Below are positions 1-7,633 of a DNA stretch of 42,221 nt, one piece after another. The notes under the pieces were generated by a model. It did no database searches. It had not been told where the DNA came from and was given only the letters and a program-made list of their open reading frames with translations. A program made the translations under genes and the position numbers. How positions within the stretch are numbered: the first letter of the stretch is position 1; each line of letters starts with the position of its first letter. Origin of the DNA: Rikenellaceae bacterium (lineage in GTDB: Bacteria; Bacteroidota; Bacteroidia; Bacteroidales; Rikenellaceae); contig SUZP01000011.1 in NCBI GenBank assembly GCA_015059865.1, forward strand, positions 1-42,221. The letters run 5' to 3'.

Positions 1-44
1 AAAGACTAATTTTTTGGCGTTAAATTTTTAGAAAGGAAAAGATT

Positions 45-788
45 ATGAATTTCACATTGAAAATATGGCGTCAGAAAGACGCTCAGTCGAAGGGCGCATT
101 CAAGGAGTACAAGGTTGAGAATGTATCGTCGGATACCTCGTTCCTCGAAATGCTCGATATTTTGAACAATGACCTCGTACACAAAGGCGAGGAGCCAGTG
201 GCATTCGACCACGACTGCCGCGAGGGTATCTGCGGTATGTGCTCGTTGCATATCGACGGCCACGCACACGGTCCATCGCAGGCTGTTACCACCTGCCAAA
301 TCTATATGCGTCAGTTCAAGGATGGTGCAACTATCACCATCGAGCCTTGGCGTTCGGCAGCCTTCCCTGTAATCAAGGACCTCGTGGTAAATCGTAACGC
401 TTACGACCAGATTTTGCAGGCAGGCGGTTTCGTGTCGGTACGCACAAATTCGGTACCTGATGGAAACGCTATTCCAATTCCGAAGGCAGATGCTGACGAG
501 TCTATGGATGCTGCTGCTTGCGTAGGTTGTGGTGCTTGTGCTGCAACTTGTAAGAATGGCTCAGCGATGTTGTTCGTTGCTGCTCGTGTATCTTCGCTCG
601 CGAAGTTGCCACAGGGCCGCGTTGAGGGCGCACGCCGTGCAAAGGCTATGGTTGCTAAGATGGACGAACTCGGCTTCGGTAACTGTACCAATACTGGTGC
701 TTGTCAGGCAGAGTGCCCTAAGCAGATTAGTATTGCTCACATCGCTCGCCTCAACCGTGAGTTCTTGTGCGCTAAGTTGGAGGACTAA
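45..788 (+). CDS. frdB: Fumarate reductase / succinate dehydrogenase iron-sulfur subunit
   Basis: This is the electron-transfer subunit that passes electrons between the quinone-linked membrane subunit and the flavoprotein subunit of fumarate reductase/succinate dehydrogenase, on the cytoplasmic face of the inner membrane. All three cluster sites are visible: a plant-type [2Fe-2S] site (C58, C63, C66, C84), a [4Fe-4S] site (C159, C162, C165, C169) and the ligands of the third cluster (C214, C220, C224, followed by PKQI). At 247 residues it has the usual length. The ATG follows an AGGAAA purine stretch. The window opens with AAA GAC TAA, which could be the end of the upstream flavoprotein gene (frdA), but that is inference. 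A strong terminator follows, so it is probably last in its operon. In Bacteroides this complex mainly makes succinate from fumarate. Confidence 0.96.
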   Translation: MNFTLKIWRQKDAQSKGAFKEYKVENVSSDTSFLEMLDILNNDLVHKGEEPVAFDHDCREGICGMCSLHIDGHAHGPSQAVTTCQIYMRQFKDGATITIEPWRSAAFPVIKDLVVNRNAYDQILQAGGFVSVRTNSVPDGNAIPIPKADADESMDAAACVGCGACAATCKNGSAMLFVAARVSSLAKLPQGRVEGARRAKAMVAKMDELGFGNCTNTGACQAECPKQISIAHIARLNREFLCAKLED

Positions 789-810
789 GAGTAGTCCAAC
801 AGCGTTAAAC

Positions 811-848
811 AAGATGTGCTCCGAGATTTTTCGGGGCACATCTTTTTT
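811..848 (+). terminator. Rho-independent terminator after frdB
   Basis: A 14-bp stem (AAGATGTGCTCCGA paired with TCGGGGCACATCTT, one G-T pair) with a short loop is followed by a run of T. It ends transcription 22 bases after the frdB stop codon. Confidence 0.85.
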
Positions 849-973
849 GCTATTAGCCGTTAGTTAAATTAAGAATTGACAATTGACAATTGATAATTGA
901 CAATTCAAGGTGTTTTTAGTTTAGGCCTGCGGCGCAATTTTGCATTCTATTTCTCGTCTAAAATTTTTGCATT
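849..973. repeat. Intergenic heptamer repeat AATTGAC and degenerate relatives
   Basis: The spacer holds AATTGAC-type heptamers in tandem (about 875-905: three exact, one with T for C). They are preceded by CTATTAG/CCGTTAG, relatives of a GCTAATG heptamer, and followed at about 935-980 by single copies of TTTTGCA- and TCTCGTC-like motifs that form clean tandem arrays at 24.85-24.92 kb. No open reading frame in this spacer looks like a gene. Confidence 0.7.
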
Positions 974-1004
974 TTGAGATTTAACTTTTTATCATTAACT
1001 TTGT
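973..1004 (+). promoter_or_regulatory. Bacteroidota-type promoter for the beta-barrel protein gene
   Basis: TTTTG (973-977) and TAACTTTG (997-1004) are separated by exactly 19 bp, matching the -33 TTTG / -7 TAnnTTTG consensus. Transcription should start near 1011, giving a leader of about 70 bases that contains the GCCAATG heptamers. Confidence 0.75.
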
Positions 1005-1043
1005 CTTAATATATATAAGATTTTTTTGTTAAAAACAAAAAAA

Positions 1044-1071
1044 GCCAATGGCCAATGGTTGATGGCCAATA
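1044..1071 (+). repeat. GCCAATG heptamer repeat in the 5' leader
   Basis: Four consecutive 7-bp units, GCCAATG, GCCAATG, GTTGATG, GCCAATA, lie 12 bases upstream of the ATG at 1084, where they would be transcribed as leader RNA. A two-unit relative (GCCAATG GCTAATG) is at 40279-40292. Confidence 0.7.
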
Positions 1072-1083
1072 GCTCAAAAATTT

Positions 1084-4059
1084 ATGCGTCGTATATTAAC
1101 CCTCTCTGTTGCTCTTATCTCCTGCCTTGTGGCGTGGGGACAGGGGGCTACTGTTAGTGGTCGATTTTTTGATGCTGAGACGAAGGAGGGTATTGCGGGT
1201 GCTATTATCGAGGTGGTTTCGCAGAAGGACTCGCTTTACCGAAGGCATACTACCACTGGCTATGGTGGCTATTTCAAGACCTCTCCGCTACCTCGTGGAG
1301 AGTATAAGTTGTCTTTTACATTTCTCGGATATCAGGAGTTTTCGCGTAATTTTAAGATAGAGTCCTTGCCGATAAATATTGGCGATATGCCTGTTGCGCA
1401 GGCGGCAATCAATGTCGGTGTTGTGGTGAAGGAGATTGTTGTTCCTCGTGCGCAGATTATGGGTGATACGCTGCGCTATCAAGCTACGCAGTTTAAAGTT
1501 ACAGCCGATGCAGAGTTGGAGTCCTTGCTGCGCAAGATGCCGGGTATATCGATAAATAATGGTCGTGTAGAGGCGCAAGGCGAGGTTGTACGACAGATAT
1601 ATGTCGATGGCAAGGAGTTTTTCGGAGGAAGTATTCAGCAGGCGTTGCAGAGCATCCCGGCGCAGGCGGTTGAGAGTATCGAGGTGTACAACCGTTTGAG
1701 CGAGGTGTCGCAAGCTACGGGTGTGGATGATGGCAATGGAGGTAAAGTTATCAATATCATCACTAAAAATTCACTCTCGCGCAGTGAGTTTGGTAAGATG
1801 CACGCTTCGGGTGGTATAGGTAATGATAGAACTCCAAAGCCCGCCTATATGGGCGGTTACAACGATGTGCTGAAAGGTAAGTATTCGGTCGGAGGCTCGA
1901 TGAATATCTTTCGCGAGGATATGCGTATCGCAATTATGGCCTTGGCGAATAATCTGAACAGAAAAAATCTCTCGGATGAGGGTATCTCTATGTCGGGCTC
2001 GACAAACCGTTCGAGAGGCTCCTCGTCATTTTCGGTGAATAGTCAGTCGGGAGTTACGGCGACAGAGATATTCGCCGTGAACTATGCCGATAGATGGGGT
2101 AAGCGCAAGAGAGCAAAGTTCGATGGTAATATAACATTCAATCATAGCGATGCGAAAAACCAATTTACGGTAGACCGCTGGTACAATCCACCATCTAAGA
2201 TTGATACCATACACTACGACCAATATGCCAACCCCAACAAGTTAGACCTTCGTCTGCGTGGTCGTCTTACTTGGAAGGTGGCCAAGCGACAGTCGCTCTA
2301 TCTCAATCCTACCTATCGTTTTCAGGATAACTTCTCGATAAATCAGCAGGATACAACCACAATGCGACTGCCGGGCTCGGAGTCAGGGGTACGCTACTAT
2401 CCAAGCTACAACAAGGGGCGCTCACGCTCGCACAATGCGGGGTTGAGTGGTCACTACTCCTATCGCTTCCTGAGGCAAGGGCGTGCCTTGGTGCTTGCAG
2501 CAAGTGCATCGCACTATCAGAGCGAGAGCTGGCGCGACTACAAATCCTATTCGGGCTCGCAGGCGGTGGATGCGTTGCGAAAGTACTCCTACTCGCACAA
2601 CGACACAGAGAGCAAGACCACGACATTCAATGTGCATCCGACCTATCGCGACAAGATAGGTCGTCGCACCGTCATAAACCTATCCTACAACTTTCAATAT
2701 CAGATGCGCGAGCGCGAGGTGCTGAACTATACGACCGACGATACATACGAACTGTTGCCGGAGAAGTTGAAGCCGAAGAGCTCCTCCTCGTACGAGGGTT
2801 TGTACCTATTCCACGAGGCGAGTGCAGGTGTGCGCTATGGGCGTGGCAAGAATTGGTTCTCAATTAATTTGAAGTATCGCAACACGATACTCTCGAATAC
2901 AAATTTGTGGTCGGAGGATAAAAAGCCGTTGGCGCGCACTTACAATAATTTCCTCTACAACATCACATTCAACCTCTCGGCCAAGCGCAAGCATAGTATG
3001 CGTATGGCCTTCAACTCTAAGATGCGTGTGCCGGGTATGTGGAGCCTTACGGAGATGTACGACGCAAACAACTCCTCCTACATCTCGGTTGGTAATCCAA
3101 ACCTCAAACCTGCGCAGGAGCATAGTGGCTTTATTCGATATACGAATGTGTCGCCGCGCTTTGGAACAACCTTTATGGTTATGGCCAAGGCGATGCATGT
3201 GACGAACTTCGTAGGCTCGAAGATAGCCTACGAGCCCGGAAGGATAAAGCTGTTAGATTATATTAATCCCGATGGCTCACCTCACTACGCAACCTACAAC
3301 CCTCTGCAACTCTCGCAGCAGGTAAATCTCGATGGCTATTGGTCGTACGAGTTCCGTACCTCGTTGGGTTTGCCATTGAAGTATATACGCTCGAATGTGA
3401 ATTTTGTGTTGGGTGCTACCTACTCGGATATTCCGACCGAGATTATCGATATGGAGTATCTGAATGCAAATAACATCCCCGTTATTGATGAGGATGGTAA
3501 GTTCTCGGTGCGCGGCGATAGGGTGATGATGCACAACACCAACGCCTATGCGCAGGTCACACTCGGCAGTAATATATCCGAGAATATAGACTTCACAATC
3601 ACTTGGCGCGGACAGTATAGCTACAATAGCTCGTCGTTTGCTATGGCCGACAACCAATACTTTATGCACTATCTGCGTGGTAATATCAAGGCGGTGCTGC
3701 CGTTGGGCTTTACAATCACTTCGTCTCTCAATTTTACGAACTTTATAGCTATTACGAACAACTTTAACGACCACTTCACGCTGTGGAATATCTCGGTAGG
3801 TAAGAAGGTCTTGAATAGCCTTGGCGAGGTGGAGTTGTGTGTGAACGATGTGCTTAACCAGAATGCCTCGTTCAGCCGATATGTCATCGCTAACTATTCG
3901 CAGTTGCGCTACAACTCGGTTATAGGTCGCACCTATCTTGTGCGCTTTACCTACAATCTGCGAAATCTTGGCGGTCAGAAACGCCGAATGAAGATGTTTG
4001 AAGGCCCACAAGACCCTCTCGGAGATATACAATCGAAGCTGGATGCTCTAAAATTTTAA
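1084..4059 (+). CDS. Outer-membrane beta-barrel protein, TonB-dependent receptor-like
   Basis: The protein has 991 residues. It has a signal peptide of about 20 residues, then a carboxypeptidase-like regulatory domain at about 23-110 (SGRFFDAETKEGIAG... with a GYxEFS end) common at the N terminus of Bacteroidota TonB-linked proteins. A plug-like region follows at about 115-225 (GDTLRYQATQFKV, LLRKMPGI, IYVDGKEFFGG, VINIIT). The remainder is rich in alternating aromatic/polar strands typical of the outer-membrane beta-barrel family (OMP_b-brl_3 type). No SusD partner is next to it, so a glycan-uptake role is not supported and the substrate cannot be told. It is monocistronic, with its own promoter upstream. 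Confidence 0.9.
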   Translation: MRRILTLSVALISCLVAWGQGATVSGRFFDAETKEGIAGAIIEVVSQKDSLYRRHTTTGYGGYFKTSPLPRGEYKLSFTFLGYQEFSRNFKIESLPINIGDMPVAQAAINVGVVVKEIVVPRAQIMGDTLRYQATQFKVTADAELESLLRKMPGISINNGRVEAQGEVVRQIYVDGKEFFGGSIQQALQSIPAQAVESIEVYNRLSEVSQATGVDDGNGGKVINIITKNSLSRSEFGKMHASGGIGNDRTPKPAYMGGYNDVLKGKYSVGGSMNIFREDMRIAIMALANNLNRKNLSDEGISMSGSTNRSRGSSSFSVNSQSGVTATEIFAVNYADRWGKRKRAKFDGNITFNHSDAKNQFTVDRWYNPPSKIDTIHYDQYANPNKLDLRLRGRLTWKVAKRQSLYLNPTYRFQDNFSINQQDTTTMRLPGSESGVRYYPSYNKGRSRSHNAGLSGHYSYRFLRQGRALVLAASASHYQSESWRDYKSYSGSQAVDALRKYSYSHNDTESKTTTFNVHPTYRDKIGRRTVINLSYNFQYQMREREVLNYTTDDTYELLPEKLKPKSSSSYEGLYLFHEASAGVRYGRGKNWFSINLKYRNTILSNTNLWSEDKKPLARTYNNFLYNITFNLSAKRKHSMRMAFNSKMRVPGMWSLTEMYDANNSSYISVGNPNLKPAQEHSGFIRYTNVSPRFGTTFMVMAKAMHVTNFVGSKIAYEPGRIKLLDYINPDGSPHYATYNPLQLSQQVNLDGYWSYEFRTSLGLPLKYIRSNVNFVLGATYSDIPTEIIDMEYLNANNIPVIDEDGKFSVRGDRVMMHNTNAYAQVTLGSNISENIDFTITWRGQYSYNSSSFAMADNQYFMHYLRGNIKAVLPLGFTITSSLNFTNFIAITNNFNDHFTLWNISVGKKVLNSLGEVELCVNDVLNQNASFSRYVIANYSQLRYNSVIGRTYLVRFTYNLRNLGGQKRRMKMFEGPQDPLGDIQSKLDALKF

Positions 4060-4154
4060 TCTTTTGGGCTTTGGGATTATGCGGTGTTGCCAAATCAACC
4101 CTCTTTTGTTTTTAGCTACTATGTCTGCAAATAGAATTTGCGCCACACTATCTA

Positions 4155-4184
4155 AAAACAAAAAGATGTCGCTTTGCGACATCT
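4155..4184 (-). terminator. Terminator of tRNA-Gln
   Basis: Read leftward, AGATGTCGC AAA GCGACATCT forms a 9-bp hairpin followed by TTTTGTTTTT. It lies 22 bases beyond the 3' end of the tRNA and could also work in reverse for the convergent beta-barrel gene. Confidence 0.75.
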
Positions 4185-4205
4185 CCTTGCTTCGTTTTGT
4201 TTATG

Positions 4206-4276
4206 TTGGGCTACCAGGATTCGAACCTGGAATGACAGGACCAGAATCTGTAGTGTTACCATTACACCATAGCCCA
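4206..4276 (-). tRNA. tRNA-Gln (anticodon CTG)
   Basis: A full cloverleaf can be drawn on the minus strand: 7-bp acceptor stem (TGGGCTA/TAGCCCA, with the U1-A72 pair typical of tRNA-Gln), a D-arm GTGT...ACAC, an anticodon loop TTCTGGT giving CTG, and a T-arm CCAGG TTCGAAT CCTGG. CCA is not encoded. The anticodon stem ACAGA/CCTGT has an A-C mismatch at the position closing the loop (31-39), where tRNA-Gln genes normally have A-U. Confidence 0.95.
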
Positions 4277-4294
4277 ATTTCCGTTTTGCGAGTG

Positions 4295-4326
4295 CAAAAA
4301 TAGAATATATTTTTTATTTCTGCAAG
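4295..4326 (-). promoter_or_regulatory. Promoter of tRNA-Gln
   Basis: On the minus strand a CTTG (-33 side, 4323-4326) and TATTTTTG (-7 box, 4295-4302) are about 20 bp apart. The box runs straight into CACTCGCAA, an initiation-region motif shared with the other two tRNA promoters of this window. Confidence 0.65.
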
Positions 4327-4417
4327 TGTTTTTTTCAAAAAAAATAAAAAAATGTTGTCCCGATGTGAAATAACTGCCACAAGAAAAAAAGATTTGTTAA
4401 AAAAATAGGAGTTATAG

Positions 4418-4448
4418 TTGCTTTATTGATGTAGAATGATTAACTTCG
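4418..4448 (+). promoter_or_regulatory. Possible promoter of the Gfo/Idh/MocA gene
   Basis: TTG (4418-4420) and TAACTTCG (4441-4448) are 20 bp apart. The -7 box has one departure from TAnnTTTG. The same TAACTTCG box occurs at the ferredoxin promoter. A start here would give an unusually long leader of about 80 bases. Confidence 0.4.
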
Positions 4449-4536
4449 CGAAAAGTTGGCAGATAAATCGGCGTAGTCTTGCGTTTTTTATCTCAATTAT
4501 ATGTCGAAAACATAATAACTACAAAATATATATACT

Positions 4537-5958
4537 ATGGATAGACTTGAATTCTTGAAAAGGATGGGTATGTTGGTTGCAGGTGCGACAGTGTTGGATT
4601 TTGATGCAACCGCAAAGACAATGAATGGTGTTGGAGGCGAGATGGATGCCGATATACCTGAAATTGCTGCGTCAAGCAAGATTAACTCTCCTATTACACC
4701 GCTGGATGCAGGGCTTACTAAGCCTGTTACCGTGTTGGTTATTGGTGCTGGTAATCGTGGTAGAACATACGCTCGTTATGCGCAGATGTTCCCTAATTCG
4801 ATGAAGGTTGTGGGCGTTGCAGATACCAATCCTAATCGCCGAGCAGCAATGGCTAAGAAAAATAATATTCCTAAGGAGAATATATTTAGCGACTTCAACG
4901 ATGCGTTGTCAAAGCCTAAGATGGCTGATGCAGTGGTTATCGCTACCCCTGACAACTTGCACTACGAGCCTTGTATGAAGGCCCTCGCTTTGGGCTACGA
5001 TGTGTTGCTCGAAAAGCCAGTTGCTCCAACCGAGCGCGAGTGTCGTGCAATCTTGAAGCAGGCTCACAAGTACAACCGCATCGTTGCAGTATGTCATGTA
5101 TTGCGCTATGCGCCATATTTCGTAGCATTGAAGCAGGTTGTTGATTCGGGTGCTATTGGCGATTTGGTAAGCATTCAGCATATGGAGCCTATCGAATATT
5201 TGCATATGGCTCACTCGTATGTGCGTGGTAACTGGCCATTGGCTGATAAGACTACGCCTATTATTCTTGCTAAGTCGTGCCACGACCTCGATATTATTCG
5301 TTGGATTATCGGCAAGAAGTGCAAGACTATCGCAGCCGATGGTTCGTTGTACCTCTTCCGTCCTGAGAATATGCCGAAGGGTGCAACAGAGCGTTGTACC
5401 GATGGTTGTCCGCACGAGGCAGAGTGTCCATACTCGGCAATCGATATCTACGAGCGTCGCAAGCGTCATTTAGGTGTGTTTGACCTTCCACGCAAGGACC
5501 CTGCACTCATTCGCGAGAAGTTGAAGACTACAAACTATGGCCGCTGTGTATTCCGTTGCAACAACGACCAGTGCGACCACTATGTTGCGATTATGAACTT
5601 CGAGGATGGTGTTACCGCAAGCTTTACTATGGATGCCTTCACTCCATGGGGAGGTCGTCGTACTCGCATTATGGGAACAAAGGGCTTTATCGAGGGTGAT
5701 ATGAAGACCTTCACCTTCTACGACTTCCGCACAAGACACAAGAGCGTATGGGATAAGAAGGTGCGCGAGATTCCAGAGTATCGTGGCTCAGGACACGGTG
5801 GTGGAGACCATCTCCTCGTTCGCGACTTCCTCCGTGCAGTATCGGCACAAGACCCTAAGTTGTTGTCGAGTACAATCGATGTCTCAATCGAGAGCCACAT
5901 GATGGGCTTTATGGCTGAGAAGAGCCGTAAGTCTATGAAGAAGGTGAAGATTGGATAG
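4537..5958 (+). CDS. Gfo/Idh/MocA family NAD(P)-dependent oxidoreductase
   Basis: The 473-residue protein has a Rossmann fold beginning VLVIGAGNRGRTYA (G70-G75) and the family hallmark EKP (159-161), so it should oxidise or reduce a sugar or polyol-like substrate with NAD(P). The N-terminal 60 residues precede the Rossmann domain and contain a hydrophobic stretch (MLVAGATVL) like the leader of exported family members, but without a twin arginine, so export is uncertain. Two cysteine clusters in the C-terminal half (RCTDGCPHEAECPY and GRCVFRCNNDQCDHY) resemble a metal-binding insertion seen in one Gfo/Idh subgroup. The MFS permease 95 bases downstream is in the same direction and the two may share a transcript, which would hint at uptake plus oxidation of one compound. 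The substrate is unknown. Confidence 0.9.
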   Translation: MDRLEFLKRMGMLVAGATVLDFDATAKTMNGVGGEMDADIPEIAASSKINSPITPLDAGLTKPVTVLVIGAGNRGRTYARYAQMFPNSMKVVGVADTNPNRRAAMAKKNNIPKENIFSDFNDALSKPKMADAVVIATPDNLHYEPCMKALALGYDVLLEKPVAPTERECRAILKQAHKYNRIVAVCHVLRYAPYFVALKQVVDSGAIGDLVSIQHMEPIEYLHMAHSYVRGNWPLADKTTPIILAKSCHDLDIIRWIIGKKCKTIAADGSLYLFRPENMPKGATERCTDGCPHEAECPYSAIDIYERRKRHLGVFDLPRKDPALIREKLKTTNYGRCVFRCNNDQCDHYVAIMNFEDGVTASFTMDAFTPWGGRRTRIMGTKGFIEGDMKTFTFYDFRTRHKSVWDKKVREIPEYRGSGHGGGDHLLVRDFLRAVSAQDPKLLSSTIDVSIESHMMGFMAEKSRKSMKKVKIG

Positions 5959-5984
5959 TCGTTGTACGATTATTGCAATAATTT

Positions 5985-6031
5985 AAGAGGCAGTTTGAAT
6001 TTTTTTCGTCAATAAATTTAAACGGCCTCTT
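5985..6031 (+). other. Inverted repeat between oxidoreductase and permease genes
   Basis: AAGAGGC (5985-5991) pairs with GCCTCTT (6025-6031), with inner GTTT/AAAC pairing, enclosing an AT-rich loop. It lacks a clean T-run after the stem, so it may be a processing or stabilising stem between two co-transcribed genes rather than a terminator. Confidence 0.4.
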
Positions 6032-6053
6032 CATATAATAAAAGGGAGATATT

Positions 6054-7283
6054 ATGAGAAACATCAAATTTCGTCTTATAGTGATGAACTTCCTGCAATA
6101 TGCAGTGTGGGGTTCATGGCTGATTTCGTTGGGAGCCTATTTAGGCGGAACACTCAAATTTACGGGCGGAGAGATTGGTAGCTTCTTTGCTACTATGGGT
6201 ATTGCCTCGCTCTTTATGCCTGCAATTATGGGCGTGATTGCCGACCGCTGGATTCCGGCGCAGCGACTTTTGGGTATTTCGCATCTCTTGGCTGCGGCCT
6301 TTATGGTGGCAGCGTCTATGCAGGATACCTATCACGCTCTATATCCATTGGTGTTGTGCAGTGTAATGTTCTATATGCCGACTATCGCATTGAGCAATAC
6401 GGTTGCATACAACGCTCTCAATAAAGCTAATCTTGATACAGTCAAGGCATTTCCACCAATTCGCGTTTGGGGTACTGTGGGCTTTATTTGCGCAATGTGG
6501 GTTGTAGATTTGTTGGGCTTGGGACTCTCGTCTGCGCAGATGTTGTTGTCGGCAGGCTTGGGCGTGGCGTTGGGACTCTACTGTTTTACACTTCCTTCGT
6601 GCGATGTCAATCGTAATATCGAGTCAAAGTCGTGGGTTGACACCTTGGGCTTGCGTGCATTTGCACTCTTCAAGGAGTACAAGATGGCGGTATTTTTCCT
6701 ATTCTCGATGATGTTGGGTATGTCGTTGCAGATTACCAATGCCTTTGCTGATGGCTATATCAAGAGTTTCGGCGATGTGGCAGTGCATGGCGATAAGTAT
6801 CTCGGCACTTTCGGTGTGGAACACTCGACCATCCTTATATCATTGTCACAGATTTCGGAGACGCTCTGTATTCTCTTGATTCCATTCTGCTTGAAGAAGT
6901 TCGGCATCAAAAATGTGATGCTTATCTCGATGTTTGCGTGGGTACTTCGCTTTGGTCTGCTGGGCGCAGGCAATCCGGGCGCAGGTGTGTGGATGTTTAT
7001 CCTCTCGATGATTGTCTACGGCGTGGCATTCGACTTCTTTAATATCTCAGGCTCGCTCTATGTCGAGAAGGAGACTGCACCGGAAATTCGTGCGAGTGCG
7101 CAGGGTGTATTTATGATTATGACCAACGGCTTCGGAGCCTTCATAGGCTCTTATGTAGCAGGTTGGGTTGTAGATAAGTGGGGATGGCCGTTGTCGTGGT
7201 ATATCTTCGCGGGCTATGCGTTGGTGGTTGCAGTGTTGTTTGCGCTCGTATTTAAGTATAAGCACAATCCGCAGAATAGTTAA
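6054..7283 (+). CDS. MFS transporter, nucleoside:H+ symporter type
   Basis: A 409-residue protein with about 12 hydrophobic segments throughout. The N terminus (LIVMNFLQYAVWGSWLISLG) and the segment GVIADRWIPAQRLLG match the nucleoside:proton symporter branch (NupG/XapB-like) of the major facilitator superfamily, which works in the inner membrane. An AGGGAG Shine-Dalgarno-like sequence sits 5-10 bases before the ATG, uncommon among the genes here. It follows the Gfo/Idh/MocA gene in the same direction. Some Bacteroidota members of this branch are thought to carry sugars rather than nucleosides, so the substrate is not settled. Confidence 0.85.
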   Translation: MRNIKFRLIVMNFLQYAVWGSWLISLGAYLGGTLKFTGGEIGSFFATMGIASLFMPAIMGVIADRWIPAQRLLGISHLLAAAFMVAASMQDTYHALYPLVLCSVMFYMPTIALSNTVAYNALNKANLDTVKAFPPIRVWGTVGFICAMWVVDLLGLGLSSAQMLLSAGLGVALGLYCFTLPSCDVNRNIESKSWVDTLGLRAFALFKEYKMAVFFLFSMMLGMSLQITNAFADGYIKSFGDVAVHGDKYLGTFGVEHSTILISLSQISETLCILLIPFCLKKFGIKNVMLISMFAWVLRFGLLGAGNPGAGVWMFILSMIVYGVAFDFFNISGSLYVEKETAPEIRASAQGVFMIMTNGFGAFIGSYVAGWVVDKWGWPLSWYIFAGYALVVAVLFALVFKYKHNPQNS

Positions 7284-7304
7284 AGATTTGGAGATAGATA
7301 CAAC

Positions 7305-7343
7305 AAAGAGAGGGGCTATTATTAAAAACCCCTCTCTTTTTGT
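7305..7343. terminator. Bidirectional terminator between permease and ferredoxin genes
   Basis: AAAGAGAGGGG (7305-7315) pairs perfectly with CCCCTCTCTTT (7329-7339), with T-rich sequence on the right and A-rich sequence on the left. It lies between two convergent genes and can serve both. Confidence 0.8.
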
Positions 7344-7358
7344 TTGGCTTCCGTCAGA

Positions 7359-7523
7359 CTACAAGCTGATAGCCTCGGAAGGACAAACTCCTGCACATGC
7401 GCCACACTCGATGCACTTGTCAGCATCAATTACATAGATGTCGCCGGCAGAAATAGCCTCAACCGGACACTCATCGATGCAAGTACCGCATGCGATACAC
7501 GAATCTGAAATTTTGTAAGCCAT
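7359..7523 (-). CDS. Small 2x[4Fe-4S] ferredoxin
   Basis: Reading leftward from ATG at 7523 gives 54 residues beginning MAYKISDSCIACGTC and ending AISL. Two complete [4Fe-4S] motifs are present: C9xxC12xxC15xxxC19P and C37xxC40xxC43xxxC47P. This is the clostridial-type ferredoxin used as a low-potential electron carrier in the cytoplasm of anaerobes. The length and symmetry are typical of the family. It has its own promoter and a palindrome in its leader, and ends in a terminator shared with the convergent permease gene. Confidence 0.95.
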   Translation of the reverse strand: MAYKISDSCIACGTCIDECPVEAISAGDIYVIDADKCIECGACAGVCPSEAISL

Positions 7524-7540
7524 AATAATTAGATTATTTT

Positions 7541-7554
7541 GTGTTAATTAACAC
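7541..7554. promoter_or_regulatory. Perfect 14-bp palindrome in the ferredoxin leader
   Basis: GTGTTAATTAACAC is a perfect palindrome lying just downstream of the expected ferredoxin transcription start and 17 bases before the ATG. Its position fits an operator. The half-site GTTAA recalls Rex or Crp/Fnr-type half sites, but the spacing does not fit either, so no regulator is assigned. Confidence 0.45.
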
Positions 7555-7556
7555 TG

Positions 7557-7589
7557 CGAAGTTAAACTTTTATTCTCAATTTTCCAAAA
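7557..7589 (-). promoter_or_regulatory. Promoter of the ferredoxin gene
   Basis: On the minus strand TTTTG (7585-7589) and TAACTTCG (7557-7564) are 20 bp apart, a near match to the Bacteroidota consensus. It overlaps the region upstream of the divergent MBL-fold gene. Confidence 0.6.
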
Positions 7590-7595
7590 GAATTG

Positions 7596-7603
7596 TATCT
7601 TTG
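7596..7603 (+). promoter_or_regulatory. -7 box of the MBL-fold hydrolase promoter
   Basis: TATCTTTG is a perfect TAnnTTTG box. Transcription should begin near 7610, which puts the TTG at 7613 almost at the RNA end and favours the ATG at 7634 as the start. I see no good -33 element. Confidence 0.65.
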
Positions 7604-7633
7604 TAGTGTCGTTTGTGTATAAAAACTGCAAAA

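Noticed and set aside
4064..4303. 79-residue plus-strand frame after the beta-barrel gene
   Set aside because: It reads through the tRNA-Gln gene and its terminator in antisense.
5985..6031. Terminator between the Gfo/Idh/MocA and MFS genes
   Set aside because: The stem is real, but the T-run lies in the loop rather than after it, so I list it only as an inverted repeat.
7613..7633. TTG start for the MBL-fold gene
   Set aside because: It would lie within about 4 bases of the expected RNA start; the ATG at 7634 is better.
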